This document shows positions 44,435 through 57,655 of a DNA stretch of 64,000 nucleotides, in pieces (within the stretch, counting starts at the first letter, position 1; the number at the start of each line of letters is the position of its first letter). The notes under the pieces were generated by a model. It saw only the letters and a program-made list of their open reading frames with translations, ran no database searches and had not been told where the DNA came from. Position numbers and translations under genes: made by a program. This DNA comes from Lantana camara (Eukaryota; Streptophyta; Magnoliopsida; Lamiales; Verbenaceae), in NCBI GenBank assembly GCA_037501455.1, contig CM074860.1, forward strand, positions 21,721,001 to 21,785,000. The letters are read 5' to 3'.

Positions 44435-45172
44435 TTAACAATTCCCAAGCAACGAGTCACAAGGAGTGACCTCGTTCTTGTTACTCACAGACCCAGAGCT
44501 TGATCTCCAAGTATCTAAATCCAGAACATCCTTCATTCTCACTCTCCGAAACTTCGTTTCTCTCTGCCAATCAACTGCATCTCTTTGCTCCGTAAACAGA
44601 GTCTCTCCGACTGGTGTATCATTGACAACCTTAATCATGTAACACTTATCTGGAATTGCGGGTGGTGTCCTGGAACCAAAGTTCCTGAACTCCATTCTTT
44701 CATCTTCTATTTTGAACGTGAGCCGTCCATTCTAAAGATCAATATCTGCTCCAGCCGTAGCCAGAAACGGTCTTCTAAGTATCAATGGCATCCTCTCATC
44801 GTTCTCAATATCAAGAACTACAAAATCAATAGGAATGTGAAATTTTCCAACTTTTACCAAAATATCTTCCAAAATTCCTGTCGGATATTTCACCGTTCTA
44901 TCTGCTAGTTGGAGTGTCATATTCGTCGGCGTGAGCTCCTTCACTCCTAATTTCCTGCAAGTAGACAATGGAATTAAACTCACACTAACTCCTAAATCAC
45001 ATTGAACATTATGAAATTGCAAAGAACAAATAATAAGGGGAATTAAAAAACTCCCTGGATCTTTAAGCTTCGGAGGAAGCTTATGCTGAATAATAGCACT
45101 GCATTCCTCAGTAAGTATCACAGTAGTGAAGTTCTCAGGCTTCTCCTTGCTTGGAATCACCTCTTGAGTCAC
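44435..45172 (-). pseudogene. Athila-type aspartic protease
   Basis: The minus strand gives CSAIIQHKLPPKLKDPGSF, IPLIICSLQFHNVQCDLGVSVSLIPLS, MTLQLADRTVKYPTGILEDILVKV, DFVVLDIENDERMPLIL and RPFLATAGADIDL. Athila proteases carry DLG[A/G]S instead of DSG, and that Asp is present here. A stop lies at 44732; the downstream frame (NFGSRTPPAIPDKC and on) is poorly conserved. No RT follows. Confidence 0.9.
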
Positions 45173-45930
45173 TTATTCCTCCAAATTCTCATTCTTAAAA
45201 TCAATTTTCTCTTCAGCCTTCTCAAGTACTCCTTTTTCAAGCACAACCTCCTTAACATCCGGACTTACACACTCGTTCGGACCTTCTTGATCTCTACTGT
45301 CTCCTACAAATATGGCCTGGCATTGCTCCTTCGGATTGTTTTCAGTTTGGCTTGGTAGCATTCCTGGGCCCTTCAAATTCAAAGATTGGGCAATCTGACC
45401 AATCTGAATCTCCAAAGTTTTGCTCTAATTTACCACTTGATCTACTTGGGCTTCCAACTTCTGATGTCGACCCGTAGACACGGTTATGAACTTTTCAAGC
45501 GCGACCTCCCATCCCTGCTTTTGCTCCTGCTGAGGTGGTGCAACATTAAATTGGGCTGGTGGTCGTGGTTGAAATTGCTGCCTAGGTTGGAATTATGGTC
45601 TAGGTTGGGGTGGTTGTTGAACATTCTGATTATTAGAGCACGACAAATGAGGGTGGTTCTTCCATCCTGGATTGTATGTGTTTGAGTAGGGATCATTTCC
45701 TGGTTTGAAGTTATTTGCGTAGTTCACCTGCTCTTGCACCTGTTCTCCTGCATTGGTATGAGGACACATATTAAAATCATGTGAACCACTACAGATTTCA
45801 CATGTTACCTGAACTGGTTGGGATTGTATCCCAACTGCATTGACAGTTAGTTGGTCCAATTTCTTGTTAAGCGCTTCGAATTTAGCATTGATGGCGGTTA
45901 AGCCATCTAACTCTATGACGAAATTAGTTT
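45173..45930 (-). pseudogene. Athila-type gag, C-terminal part
   Basis: The frame includes ELDGLTAINAKFEALNKKLDQL, the zinc finger CEICSGSHDFNMCP, DPYSNTYNPGWKNHPHLS, a Gln/Pro-rich stretch, and MEIQIGQIAQSLNLKGPGMLPSQTENNPKEQCQAI. These are signature stretches of Athila gag. Frame changes occur near 45590 and 45420. The N-terminal gag is missing; at about 45930 the sequence passes into the internal region of element D. Confidence 0.9.
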
Positions 45931-46848
45931 CGGTGGAGAGACATCGGGTTCTTCTTCTTTCGAAATCACCTTCAAGATGTTATTGGTGTCTTGGAAAATT
46001 GTTGAAGATTTCCTTGTAGCATGAATCTCTTATCTTCATTTGAATTCGGTCCAAGTTCTCGTTCCATATAGGAGGGGTGAAATTCATTCGTTGTTCATTC
46101 ACCTCTATTTTTCTTATCATCTCGGATCATATATGGATTCTTTGGAGTTTTAAAAGACTTGTTGAATTCATCTCTACATGCCGGGATTTGACTTTGAACT
46201 TTAGAGCTATCTCCCTCGTGATAAATCTCAATTTCCAATCTTAAAATTATCCATCTTCTTTGATCCTCGCTTACAGTTGAAGAACTCGTAGAATTTACTT
46301 CCCATTGATTGTAGAGGAAAGTACTTGTAGCAACCCCGAATAAAATCTCCTAAGTGAATGCTCTCCCAAACTCTATCATTTTCGAATTCTTTTTTGCTTG
46401 AAATTCTTGAAACTCGATCTTAAACTTTGGATGAGAAAAATTCACTTCACCTTTCTTGGAATGTCCTCGAGTAAGTCTTCAAAACCGTTCCATCTTGGAT
46501 ATCTCTTCTTGATCTTAGCATCATATCTTTAATTCACCTCGGAGGACCAAAATTCTCTAAACTCCTTATGGACTGAAAGCACTTGTTTCTTTTGTCCTTT
46601 TCCCAGTGATCTTGTTTGATATGGAAGTGATATCGTGAAATAAAAGACATTTTCCAAGAAATATCGATTCATGCGGGGTTTCGGTGCATGTTCATATGTA
46701 CGATTAAGACAAATAATAACAAATAATTCACATAAATTAGATAGTGAATGCAAACAAAAACATAACCCTAAGCCGAACGACCTAGACAGACCAAACACGA
46801 CTCTAGAGCTCCGGTTTTGCAACCAGGAGCTCTGACACCACTTTAGGT
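45931..46848 (-). mobile_element. Internal remnant of element D, with PBS
   Basis: At 46826-46840 the minus strand reads TGGTGTCAGAGCTCC, an initiator-Met-like PBS eight bases inside the LTR end, and then TGGTTGCAAAACCGG, which also follows the PBS of element A. The next ~900 bp have no gag or pol. The rest of the element is missing, cut by the Athila-type DNA. Confidence 0.75.
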
Positions 46849-49800
46849 TGTAGCACCCCGGAGCGCAAGGCACTACACCCCCCCGCACTGTAGCCCGACA
46901 CGTGTAACGAAATGGAGACTCCGTGCATGCACCAAGCCACAGCGAACAGGTGACAAGCAAAAACTCACACACTAGCTAGGCGGTCTAGACCCTAATACAG
47001 AGCGCGCATAAAAACAAAACCAAATGCGGAAGCACTAGGAATCACATATACCAACATAAATGCTCAAAATATTACAAAATTGTACGTAAAATGCCCATCC
47101 AAGGCCAAATAAATCATACAAAGTACTAAGCTCAAACTCGGAATCATAACTTATACAAATTTCATACATATCTAGGCGTAAAACAACTGTGAAATGTAAA
47201 AATGCAAAGACCGACGAACCAACTCGAAAAAAATGAAACAAAAGACCGCCACCTAGCATGCACCAACCTGCACCTACAAACTTAACAAAAATCGAAGGGG
47301 AAAAAAAAAACAACAAGGAGGGGTCAGTCCTAAAGATTGGTGAGGGGGCTAACACACTCACACATACGTATACATAGAGCATAGCATATTCACAATGGGA
47401 GGATTCATGAACCGGCGCGTGGTTTTTGCAAGCCAAAATATTTAACACGTGATATTAAGTATAAGGGAGAAAGAGTTAAGGCCGATGGCTAAAATCAACC
47501 AAATTTTAGTATTTATGAATCCAGTCCCGTTTCACAAACCAAGTTTAGAATCACACACACGACTCGGTGAGCCCGAGCCTTAGACCCACCTAACTCCGTT
47601 CATAAATCAAACATATAAATCAAAAGCAAACATAATTCAGAATCAAACAAACATACCTCTTCTTCAGGTGATGAAAGGGTGTATACTCCCCTAACCATCA
47701 GTCATACAGTATGGGTCTTGAGTTTCATGACGCTCACACCCGAGGACTCCTTCCCCTACCAAGCCTCCTAGTGGGTTCAGGGTTGATCCTTAAGTTGAAG
47801 ACCGTACTAGGGACTACTCGACGGCCCACACCGTCCCGGGTCTCCTTCGAACAAATCTCCAGGGGCCCATCTAATTGTTCAAATTGTTCGAAAGTTCTTA
47901 ATTTTCAAAATCCAACATAATTTTCAAAACATTACTCGTCGTTTCAAAACACACACACCAACTCTTTTTCGAAACAAACAAATGAAAATATTTCTTATAT
48001 ATACATAAAAGCGTTTTCAAATATTTCTTAACGAAAGGGCTAAAATCCCACAAAATACATATCAAACACATAGCTAAATACATATACATATACATAGGTC
48101 ACATGCGGGCTTAAATCACATCAAGGGTTGTAGGTCATAATAACTAAAAGAAAGAAAACCTCACCCTGTCGACCACAACGAACAAAACAGACCGGATCAC
48201 ACCTAAAAGACCACCTCCTTTCCTTCGAAACAAAGCTCTGAACAAAACAAAGGACAAAAGACGGACTTAGACTCACAAATGAACCATATAGACGCTCGGC
48301 ATATACATACGGATGCAAGAGATACATAAGATATGCAATGCATTACCATATAATGCATGCAAAATCATATTAAGTCATACGTCTCCTAAATCAAGTTAAA
48401 TAATTCCATAAAATTCATGCAATGAACATAACACGTCATAGGACATACTAGACATGCATGCATACGATAAAAGAATCAAACAAATATCAAACGAGGCAAG
48501 AAAACGGCACATTAATGCAAGCTAACACATTAAAGGGCATATAACGCACATTAGGGCATATATCACACGTAAAAGCATCAAACTTACCAAAATAAATTCA
48601 AAAAATTCATATAACATGCATAACGTATCTTTCAACATGTTAGGAAGATATTTCATATCATTTAAGGGTAAAGAAAAATCATTCAAGGCACATAAACGAA
48701 GAATGAAATCATATACACAAGTTAAGGAAGCATATTGCACGTATGAAGCCATAAATAAAAAACGAGCACGTAAAACATGCAATAAATTCACAACATAAAA
48801 CTTAACACATAATTTGACATGTTAACATATCATTTATATCATATATTAATCATATAAGAGCAAGGAAAGACAAGCAAAGCACGAACAAACCGAAAAATAA
48901 CCAATAACAACAACACAACTCGAAACTGGCCTCAAAGAGGATCGCGGCCGCTACCAAAAATGAACTGAAAATGGTCGCGGCCGCTACCAAGGTCGAAACA
49001 AGGGGAAAAAGTGGTCGCAGTCGCGACCAAAAGTGAACTGGTCGCGATCGCGGCCGCGACCAGTTACGCAATAGCAGCAAACCTGAGGAAAAACGGCGAA
49101 AACTCAACCAAAAACCATCCTAAATCATGCTAGCATGCAAGGGAAAGATCATACAACAAATAAACATCAACTTCAGGTCCTAATATCAAGCAAAAACCGA
49201 ACAAACATGCAAGGAATGGAAGATAATGGATCAAACACTCATGTTCTTCAAATTTCATACAAATGCATTTATGATATCCATAAATATATGCAACCACCAA
49301 CTGAATTGAAGTTGTACAAATAATAATGGATGTCTTAGGTTCATAAATGATGCATCAATTCATCAAGAAACACAAGAAATCACTCATGCTCTTCAAATTT
49401 CTACAAAACCCTTACTATTCACCTTAAGAACCAAAGCATGCTCTAAACCCTACCAAATTCAGCAAATAAGCACTCAAATAAAATAGGAGAATATGGAGAA
49501 ATAAATACCGGACTTACGTTTTGAATTTGAGGTGAATTGGATGAGTATTGAGCAAGAAATGGCTAAAGTGAATAGTACTTTTCCCCCTTTTCCTTCTCTC
49601 GCGGTAGAACTGCTGCTTTCTTCCTTTTTCTTGCCTTGAGTCCGAAATGGGGAGAAAATGGGTGGATATAGGGTTAATTTAGGGTCAAATGGGTTCAAGT
49701 ATGGGGCTATTCGGATAAGAAACGGGTCGGTTATGATTAAAATGGGCGAACATGGCGAATCTATCACAAGGGGCGTGTTTCGGGCAAAATTCGGAGGAAC

Positions 49801-50280
49801 AACGGGCTTAGAAAATTACAAAGTCAGGTTCCAAAGCTTCCATTCTTCGTTATGAGTCTGACGCTTCTTCCGGAATTTAAATCCAAATTCTCGAGCCCAA
49901 GTTACGCCTTCCGGAACACAAGGTGCGCTAAAACTAGTTAGGCACCCGTATCCCTAACAAATAAAACGGTTCAAAAACCGTAACAAACAAACTCAAAAAT
50001 ATAAAAAGAACACGTAGGCAATTTTATAACAAACATATTTCATGCATAGCACATAGTCACATATGAAGGAGCAAATACGGGGTCGCACGGATCGACGGGA
50101 GATCAAACGAGGTCAAAACGAACAAATTACTTAACAAAGAGTAACAAATTATTATTCAAATCATCAATTAGGCATATAATCAATTAAATAATCACGTAAA
50201 GGCATAATTAAATAAATAAAATACGTACGAGACACTCTCGAAAGTGCGTACCTATATGGCCGGACGAGCAGGATGTTACA
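46849..50280 (-). mobile_element. 5' LTR of element D (3.4 kb)
   Basis: On the minus strand the LTR goes from TGTAACATCCTGCTCG (50280) to CGGGGTGCTACA (46849), 3432 bp. The region 47250-47350 carries the conserved block (CCCCCTCAC, GACTGACCCCTCC, polypyrimidine, GCAGGT, GCTAGG). A palindrome cluster lies at 48937-49062. It is inserted ~46 bp inside the LTR end of element E, whose PBS is still visible at 50311-50324. Confidence 0.88.
48937..49062. repeat. GCGGCCGC palindrome cluster in LTR D
   Basis: Four sites built on GGTCGCGGCCGCTACC, GGTCGCAGTCGCGACC and CTGGTCGCGATCGCGG with a closing CCGCGACCAG arm lie in 126 bp. Spacers include TGAACTG, as in LTR A'. The last site has 9-base outer arms CTGGTCGCG/CGCGACCAG. 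Confidence 0.9.
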
Positions 50281-50310
50281 AAACTCGTTGGGGAATAAAC
50301 GTTGCAAGCG

Positions 50311-50324
50311 TGGCTCTGATACTA
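50311..50324 (-). promoter_or_regulatory. PBS of element E
   Basis: Minus-strand TAGTATCAGAGCCA follows the LTR end by two bases; it is one base off the initiator-Met PBS consensus. Confidence 0.75.
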
Positions 50325-50326
50325 CT

Positions 50327-52547
50327 TGTTGGAAAACGAGTTCGAAACATAGCGGAAATAAAAATTTTCAACAAGGAATCGTTGGCTTGAAATTTTTATT
50401 TCTAAAGAAAAATAGAAAGTTTCGTTAACTTACTTTAATTTAATCTTTCTTGAAGCATTATGAGCCGCACTCGAACACTCTTCAAGTGGCAAGAATGCCT
50501 CAAACGGTTCTCCCTTCGAGACTCCAAAGTAGAAGCCCTCCAAAAGTATGCACACCAATCCTAGATCACGATCACGCTAGGAAAAAGTCTAGTTCTGTGG
50601 CTAGTGTTTTTGTTAAGATAATATGAGTGTTTTTCTTTTCGTATTTTTCAAGAATATTGAGATGCTTCAAGAATATCAGTCTAAAGAATAAAAGAGAGAT
50701 CCCTTCTCTATTTATCGGGTGGGAAACATCCCACCCTAGGAGAGAGAAAAGGATTTCCTATTTCTTCTCTAATTCAGTTTTCCGGATGATAAAATTACTA
50801 GTTAATGTTATCTCTAAATTTAATTAAAAACCTATCTTAATTAAACATAATCAATAAAACATTACCCTAATAAATTAGGATTTCTTATATTAACGTTATC
50901 AAGAAATATTAACCTACATAAATATATTTGGATAATATCTTTGACTAACTTATTTCACAAGTAAATAAGTTAAGATATTATTCTTTATTTATTTCATGAA
51001 TAAATGAAGTAGGAGATTATCATTTATTTATTTCATAAATAAACTAGGATATTATCCTTTACTTATTTACTTCATAAATAAATAAACTAGGCTATTATCT
51101 TTATTTATTTCATAAATAAACTAGGATATTATCCTTACTTATTTCATAAATAAAACAAAGTAGGATATTATCTTTTATTTATTTCATATATAAATAAACT
51201 AATATTCTAATTAATAATTAATTAATAATTCATTATTTATTGTTCTCATTTTCCGGAATGGGCCTTTTATTAATTCTTAATTAACTGAAGCCCAAAATTA
51301 AATATAGAATATAATTCAAATAAAAACACTCACACGCACAACACGTGTGGCTCGTGCCACACGTGTCACCTATCCCACACGTGTTACGCGCACTTGTGGG
51401 ATCCGTTTGGTTAATTTCTAGATTGTGTTGGTTAATCCGACGATTAAGCCCTATACCAAAACCCTCATGACCTAGCATTTGTCCGTGACCCTTTAGGTTC
51501 ATTATTCGAATAGCAGTGATCCTAATTAATTAATACTTAATTAGTTAATTAGTCCACAAATCACATATCCATATTCTAATAAAAGAGATGTGACCCCTAT
51601 CCGAATATCGAATTAAATCGAAGAACCTTTCTAGTCAATGTCGTACCATGAAATATGATCCTCCTACCAAACAATCTCTCGATTAAGACATAGGGCACAG
51701 AAATAAATAGAACCCTAATTATCTTAATCTTGAAGCTATGTTCGTTTTATACCCAATCTATCTCAATTTAAGAAAGTCATTTCTTGATCTTGATCGAGAT
51801 GGAATATGAACGACTTATGCAATAAGAGATTTTCTTGCTTTAAACAAGTGTAGGTTCTTTATTGATTCTCATATGTCCTTACGTGCCACTTTTGCAAACC
51901 CGACATAAGTCATAATTCAGGTGTCTTGAACGGTACCCTTTTTGGCCTATACCTAAGGTTGCCTAGTTAACTCACACAAGACAACCATGGAATCTCAACT
52001 CTAAGGACTACTTAATTAAGACATTGGCCTATGAGATATTTCCTAATCTGTAAGTCTCTACTTCTAGAAGTAAATACTTTCTTTCCCATTTAGAAATGTT
52101 CTCACGCAGGATACCTCACTGAATTCATTCTATCAATGAGCACCCTCATGTGTTGCGTACGCATTAACATGCACTTTTTCATCCCATGAAACAACATGAT
52201 TCCTTCTTAAGGACGCAATCGCATAAGTAAGTCTCAACAGAGTCTAATCAATACTCCTACAATTTGTAGGACTCATTGACTTGGAGTAATTTCTAATTCA
52301 ACTTAGATTACAGCTTGTTTCATGTGTCATTTAACTCAAACGAAAAAAACCATAAAAGCTTGATGGATTACATGAGTTTTTATACATGCACACGTAAATA
52401 TAAACACCCACAACATACAAGAACACATAAAGAAGTGATTGCCTTTGATCAAATCATTTCATTTATTATTCAAAGATTGTATGTGATTTATAAGGAAATA
52501 AATAAAGCAGACATTACAAGTTGGCTTTAAGGGCACTATTCCAAACA
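50327..52547 (-). mobile_element. Copia-type LTR (E), 2.2 kb
   Basis: The minus strand runs from TGTTTGGAATAGTGCCC (52547) to CGTTTTCCAACA (50327). LTR F (from 54431) is a diverged relative on the plus strand, with matching segments such as CTTTGAATAATAAA and the GATTCTCATATG region. LTR G (14768-16310) matches its 3' part. AT-palindrome repeats lie at 50930-51210. As the PBS adjoins it, it is a 5' LTR; the internal region is cut by element D. Confidence 0.85.
50930..51210. repeat. AT-palindrome minisatellite in LTR E
   Basis: Six or so units join AGGATATTATC to TTATTTATTTCATAAATAAA, as in LTR G. Unit number and order differ between the two LTRs. Confidence 0.85.
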
Positions 52548-52599
52548 AGTAGTTCCCTATAAGGTTGTATGACTATTATTTAGATAGCTTCATAATATG

Positions 52600-52879
52600 G
52601 ATACTTGTGAAATTAGAGGAAAATTCAACTAATATAGAATGAAGTGATGTCTATATAACCTTTTGGCACCTAGAGGCCATTTGGTCATTAAATGACATCT
52701 CGTAATACTCGTCCATCGACAGTCAATCCCTCGCACCCGATTAAGACATACGTAAAATTATATTTTTGATCACAAACACCTAAGATGTTGACATGACGCT
52801 TTTCTTTTTGTGACTGGTAATGACCTTTATCCGCGTTAGGTACGAATACCTCGATCGAAGTTCTATCTGGAGAACCCAA
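52600..52879 (-). pseudogene. PIF/Harbinger (HARBI1-like) transposase fragment
   Basis: The minus strand gives GSPDRTSIEVFVPNADKGHY, QSQKEKRHVNILGVCDQKYN and FTYVLIGCEGLTVDGRVLRDVI, then two stops and PNGL-VPKGY. This matches the DDE core of PIF/Harbinger transposases and plant HARBI1-like nucleases (GA.DGTHI, Y..RKG....NVL..CD, F.YV..GWEGSA.DSRVLRDA, RPNGL..P.GYYYLVDAGY). Two catalytic Asp positions (PDRT and VDGRVLRD) are kept. No TIRs are visible. Confidence 0.85.
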
Positions 52880-52904
52880 GAAACCCTAAAATTTCACACT
52901 ACAT

Positions 52905-54070
52905 TGTTAAGAAAATGTCATAAAGTCTAGAATGCAAATTTACGGGCTTTATTCTTTTCTTTCAGTATTGGACTCTTCGGGGTCTTGGAGAACTCGTTTT
53001 TACGTGATATAAAAACCCATCTTAGGGTTTTCAATCAGTGTACAAATAGAGAGAGGTGCGGAAGGAGGAGACATTGGGGGAGAAAGAAAGAACCTGGCCG
53101 ATAGGCTAGCCTCTGTTCTACCTTAGGGAAGAGTTCATAGAGGATTTTCATTGATTTCTGGAAAAGAGAAATTCTAAGTTTTTCCTTTCCTATTCCGTTA
53201 GGTTAGAATTTAATTGTTATCTTGCAAACTAATGCGTCGTCGTTTAGTTTTATATTTGTTGTTAATTTCCCATCTTTGATTATGAATTATTTGTGTTGAA
53301 TCTTTGAGTATGGACTTAATTAGTTTATTTACTGTTTATGTTTTAATCTTTGTTGCATTTATGTGTAGCTGGTTCCCTTTAGCCAAGGGGATGATAATTG
53401 TGTAGCCTAAGTGTTGAATAAATTCTTATGGTTTTTACAATATGAAATTTTAGTTTTAATATATGTTAGAGCCTGTACACCTTTTACATGAACTTTAGAG
53501 TTTGCTTGCTAATAGAGAGATTGTTTGTGAATTCGGATTTCAATTCCGTGATACTTAGAATTAAAGGTTTGAAGAGATTTAGTTTCTTTCTGAGCAATCA
53601 ATAATTAAATAGTGTATGGCAAGCCGTTATTATTTAATAGACACTAATCTTGTTTGAATGGGTTTAATTTGTTTATGCATGTTGATCATGAGGAGTGACT
53701 ACAAAAACATTTAAGCACACATGACTGACTTCAAGAGAAGCTCATATGTGTTTGTGATTAGGATTGTGAACCCTTGAGTATTTTTTCAGCTTTGATTCAA
53801 ACACAAAACTATAATATTGTTATTCTCGTAGATACATGCTTATTTATTGCATTTGTATTTATTTACTTGCTTATGTGTTTTAGTTGTTTTTAGTTTAGTT
53901 AGTAGTTTGATCAACCCTCCTTGATTCTCTGTTTGGTCTATTGATTACAGAAAATACTAAGTTATTGATTAATTTCTCTTCCCTATAGGTTCGACACCTT
54001 GTGTGCTAAAATATTTGTCGGTGTACACTTGCACGACTATAGGGTTTACTTTGATAAAACTTCCCTAACA
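52905..54070 (+). mobile_element. LTR of Athila/Tat type
   Basis: It starts TGTTAAGAAAATG and ends CTTCCCTAACA, with the TGTTA/TAACA inverted ends. A TATA box GATATAAAAACCC lies at about 53007, followed by a leader with GAGAGAGGTGCGG. Near the end stands CTTCCCTATAGGTTCGACACC, a hallmark close to the 3' end of Athila-type LTRs. No PBS or TSD is found at the flanks. Confidence 0.6.
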
Positions 54071-54430
54071 ACAAACCAAGGAGAAAAGAGTGCAGTAGTT
54101 CGATGATAAGTAAAGATTTTTTGGGATCCATATGATGAGCATTTTCTACAAATTAAAATTCGCAACGATGGGCCAACCGAAATATAAAATACAAAATAAA
54201 GCAACTAAAAATTAAAAAATAAGAAATTAAAAAAAATTAAAAATAAAGAGTTAATACAGATCATTGAATCAATTAAAACACAAGCAATAAAGATGAACAC
54301 AAAAAAGTTAGAATACATAAAAAAAAAAAAAAGCTTATTAAATGTTAGAATGACAATATACATCACAACATACCTAATTTTGAGAGGAAGTTTGCTTGTT
54401 TTCAGTTACCACAAAGGCAAATAGACCTTG
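54071..54430. other. AT-rich spacer
   Basis: Lys/Asn-codon-like low-complexity DNA; nothing identifiable. Confidence 0.6.
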
Positions 54431-56094
54431 TGTTAGGAATTGTGCTCTAAAAGCCGATCTTGTAATCCGCTTAGTGTTTTTCATTTGTAAATCACAGACA
54501 ATCTTTGAATAATAAAAGAACTGATTTGATCATAAGGCAAAACTTCTTTACATGCTCTTGTTTGATTGTGTGTTCACTTTAACTGCGCATGTGAGAACTC
54601 CCCTAATCTAATTGACTTACAGGACTCAACTATTTAGGAGAAGTGGTTTATGAAACAAGCCCTAAATCACATAAGTTAAGATTAGAAACTACTCCAAGTG
54701 GATGAGTACAAAAGACAGTGGAAGTGTCGAATTGACTCACTTGAGACTTGCTCGTGTGATCACGCCCTTAAGAAGGATCACCTTGTTTCATAGGGTGTAA
54801 AGTGTATAGTCGATATGTGCATGATACATAAGGGTTCTCGCTTGATTTGAACGAGTACATTGAGGTGCCCCGTGTGAGAAGATTCCTAAATGGGAAAGAA
54901 AGTTTCTATTTCTGGAAATGGAAACTTCCAAATTAGGAAATATCTCACAAGTCATTGATGTGATTCAGTAGTCCTTAGAATTGAGATTCCATCGATGCTT
55001 TATGTGAGCTAACTATGTAGTCTTAGAAATAGGCCTAAAAGGATGTTGTTCGAGACAACTGAATTACGGCTTATTTTGGGACTGCACAAGTGGCACATGA
55101 AAGCATATGAGAATCGATAAAAGACCTACACTTGCTTTAACAAAAAGATCTCTTATCGTGTAAGTCATTCATATGCCATCTCGGAGTCCTTGGCCAAGGC
55201 AGTGGATCGAGATCAAGAAAGGGATTTCTTGGATCGAGATCAAATGGATATGAAATGCACTTAAAATTAAGACTAAGATTATTAGGGTTCTGATTATTCT
55301 CTTACCCTACATCTTGGTTGAGAGATAGGTTGTAGGAGGACCTTATTTCACATATGTCAATGACTTAAAGGTTATTCGAATTTATACATTCTTATTCAGC
55401 TAGGGGTCGCACACTTGTTGCTAGATTATGGTTGTGTGATCTGTGGACTGATTAATTAATTAGGGTCACTGCTAATTGAATAAAGAACCTAGAGGGTCAC
55501 ACACAAATGCCCGATCACGAGGGTTAAGGCTTGAATTGATTAAATGAGTTGATCGAACCAATTGAGAATTGGAAAGAGCTTTCATGTGTGGGGCGGGCAA
55601 GTGTCTAGGGAAGACACGTGTCAAGCCTTGTGTGGTTAATTAAATGATTAATTTGATTAATTATTTAATGGATTTTAATTTAATTATGAATTATTATAAA
55701 GTCCTAATTTGGATTTTAAATGTCTAATAAATAATTAATTGTGAATTAATTAATTATTGACATTAATTTATTTATTATAAATAAATAAAATATCCATAAA
55801 ATATCTAAGAGAGTTAGATAGAATTTCTTGTAAGGTAAGTTGATCAAAGCAGACTTTTGGTCAAAGTAGAAAACCTTTCTTACCTAGCAAGTAATTCAAA
55901 GTCTTGAAGGTTAGTGTGGATTATTACTCTAGAGGACTGCGATTTCGGAGTCTTGAAGATTCAAACAAGTTCGAGGGACTTGCCGCTTGAAGCGCGTTTG
56001 AGGGCGGCTAAAAACGTGTCAAGAAATCGTCAATCCAAGTAAGTTACTTGAAATCTTTACGAACCGGGAATAGGAATTGCAAGTCTAGATCTTG
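54431..56094 (+). mobile_element. Copia-type LTR (F), interrupted by CACTA copy 2
   Basis: It starts TGTTAGGAATTGTGCTC, matching the start of LTR E on its strand (TGTTTGGAATAGTGCCC), and follows E in order through GTGGCACATGAAAG and the AAGTAAGTTA region. By comparison with E it would end ~100 bp further, but CACTA copy 2 begins at 56095. Confidence 0.78.
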
Positions 56095-56612
56095 CACTAC
56101 AAAAAAACTGTCGAAAATCGACGGAAAAAACTGATGGAATTTTCAGGTTTTCCGTCGGTTTTACAATGGAAAAACAGATTTTCGATGGAAAACCAAGGGG
56201 ATGGCGCCCATGGGAAAAACCATCGTCGGAATTAGGTACCAACAGGTCCGTTCCGTTGGTTTTCCATTGGAAATATATTTCCAACGGAATTCCAACGGGC
56301 AAATTATTTTTCCAACAAAATAAATTCCAACAGAAAACCAACGGACAATTTCCGTCGGAATTTTTTTCCAACGGAAAACCAACGGATTTCCAATGGAACA
56401 AAAATGATCTAATTTTTTAAGCTAACAGACGGAATTCCAACAGAATTTTCCGTTGGTATTGTGTCGGAAAAAAGAATAAAATTTAAAAAATAAAAATTTC
56501 ATTTGTGAGACCCTAAACACCCCGAAAACGAGCCACACCAACACCTCAGACGAGCCACGAGTTGAGCTTGAGCCAGCCAATGCGAGAATTAATTCTCACG
56601 ATAATTACGCAC

Positions 56613-56673
56613 GCAGGGATTCGAACTGGGGTCTCCAAGGAAGAATGGTGACTCCCTTACCAACTTGGACAAC
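56613..56673 (-). other. tRNA-like module in CACTA copy 2
   Basis: It is the counterpart of 31786-31846, with B box CAGTTCGAATCCC and A-box-like GTTGGTAAGGGAG. The minus-strand orientation is relative to this copy. Confidence 0.55.
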
Positions 56674-57102
56674 TTATTTCTTATTAATATTATGTCTTTA
56701 AATATATTTATACACTTATTTCCATTAATTATTTAAATACTTTTCGTTATTACTTTAAAATATAAAATTTTAAATATATGATTATTTGAATTAAATATGA
56801 TCATATTTATTGAGATATCTATATAAATTATAAAAGTACAAGTTGGGTTTTTGGTTTCTTGAAACTTTGTGATCGGCCAAAATATCCTCACTATAATACT
56901 TTCAACAATATATTAATTATAAGTTACATTATAAGATATTTGTACTTTTAAAAATAAAATAAGTAATATAAAAACAATATTTACATCGTTTCACTTAAAT
57001 TATTAATTCAAAATTATAAATTAAATTATTTTTCTCTATAAATATAAAATCATTGCTAATAATTATTACATAACAATTAATTATATTATAAACCTTCAAT
57101 TT

Positions 57103-57105
<3 letters not shown>

Positions 57106-57160
<55 letters not shown>
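57106..57160. repeat. (AT)n microsatellite in CACTA copy 2
   Basis: About 27 AT units. Confidence 0.95.
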
Positions 57161-57162
<2 letters not shown>

Positions 57163-57655
57163 TTTTTTTTATAAAGGGACATAATAGAAAAGTATTTTAT
57201 GTAAATTATGATTGATAACTAATACAATAGTATATTAACACTATATATATATATATTTTTTTTTTATTTTATTTTATTTTATTTTTGTGTGGAAATACTA
57301 TGTATATGTATGTATGTATATAAGTGAGTGTTTATAATGCATGGATACAAATATTATACAACATATATAAATTTTTAAATTTAATAAGTGAAAGTCGTTT
57401 GTCACGATGTCCAACCTTAATATGGTACAACACCATACGATACAATAATATTTAGAACTGTTTGAGCATCATAAGAGTGGTAATTTAAAATTATAAACTT
57501 TTTATTTATATATGTGAGAGTGTCTATTAGAAAATTAAATTCCAATTGAGGTCTCCTCACTATATTTAAAGTTAAAAGATTGATGTTCTAAATATTTTTA
57601 TTTTAATAATTCAATTATTTAAAATATTTATAAATCGTATACTTAATGTGCAATG

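Larger units (their letters stand above)
56095..57655. mobile_element. CACTA transposon copy 2, cut by the Tat element
   Basis: It begins CACTACAAAAAAACTGTCG and has the same CCGTCGG/CCAACGG subterminal repeats. Its interior is the reverse complement of copy 1: GTGAGACCC, the tRNA-like module, (AT)n, and the DNA around the MITE site, which here is empty. The element is cut at 57655 by the LTR of the right Tat element; the other end is outside the window. No transposase is encoded. Confidence 0.87.
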
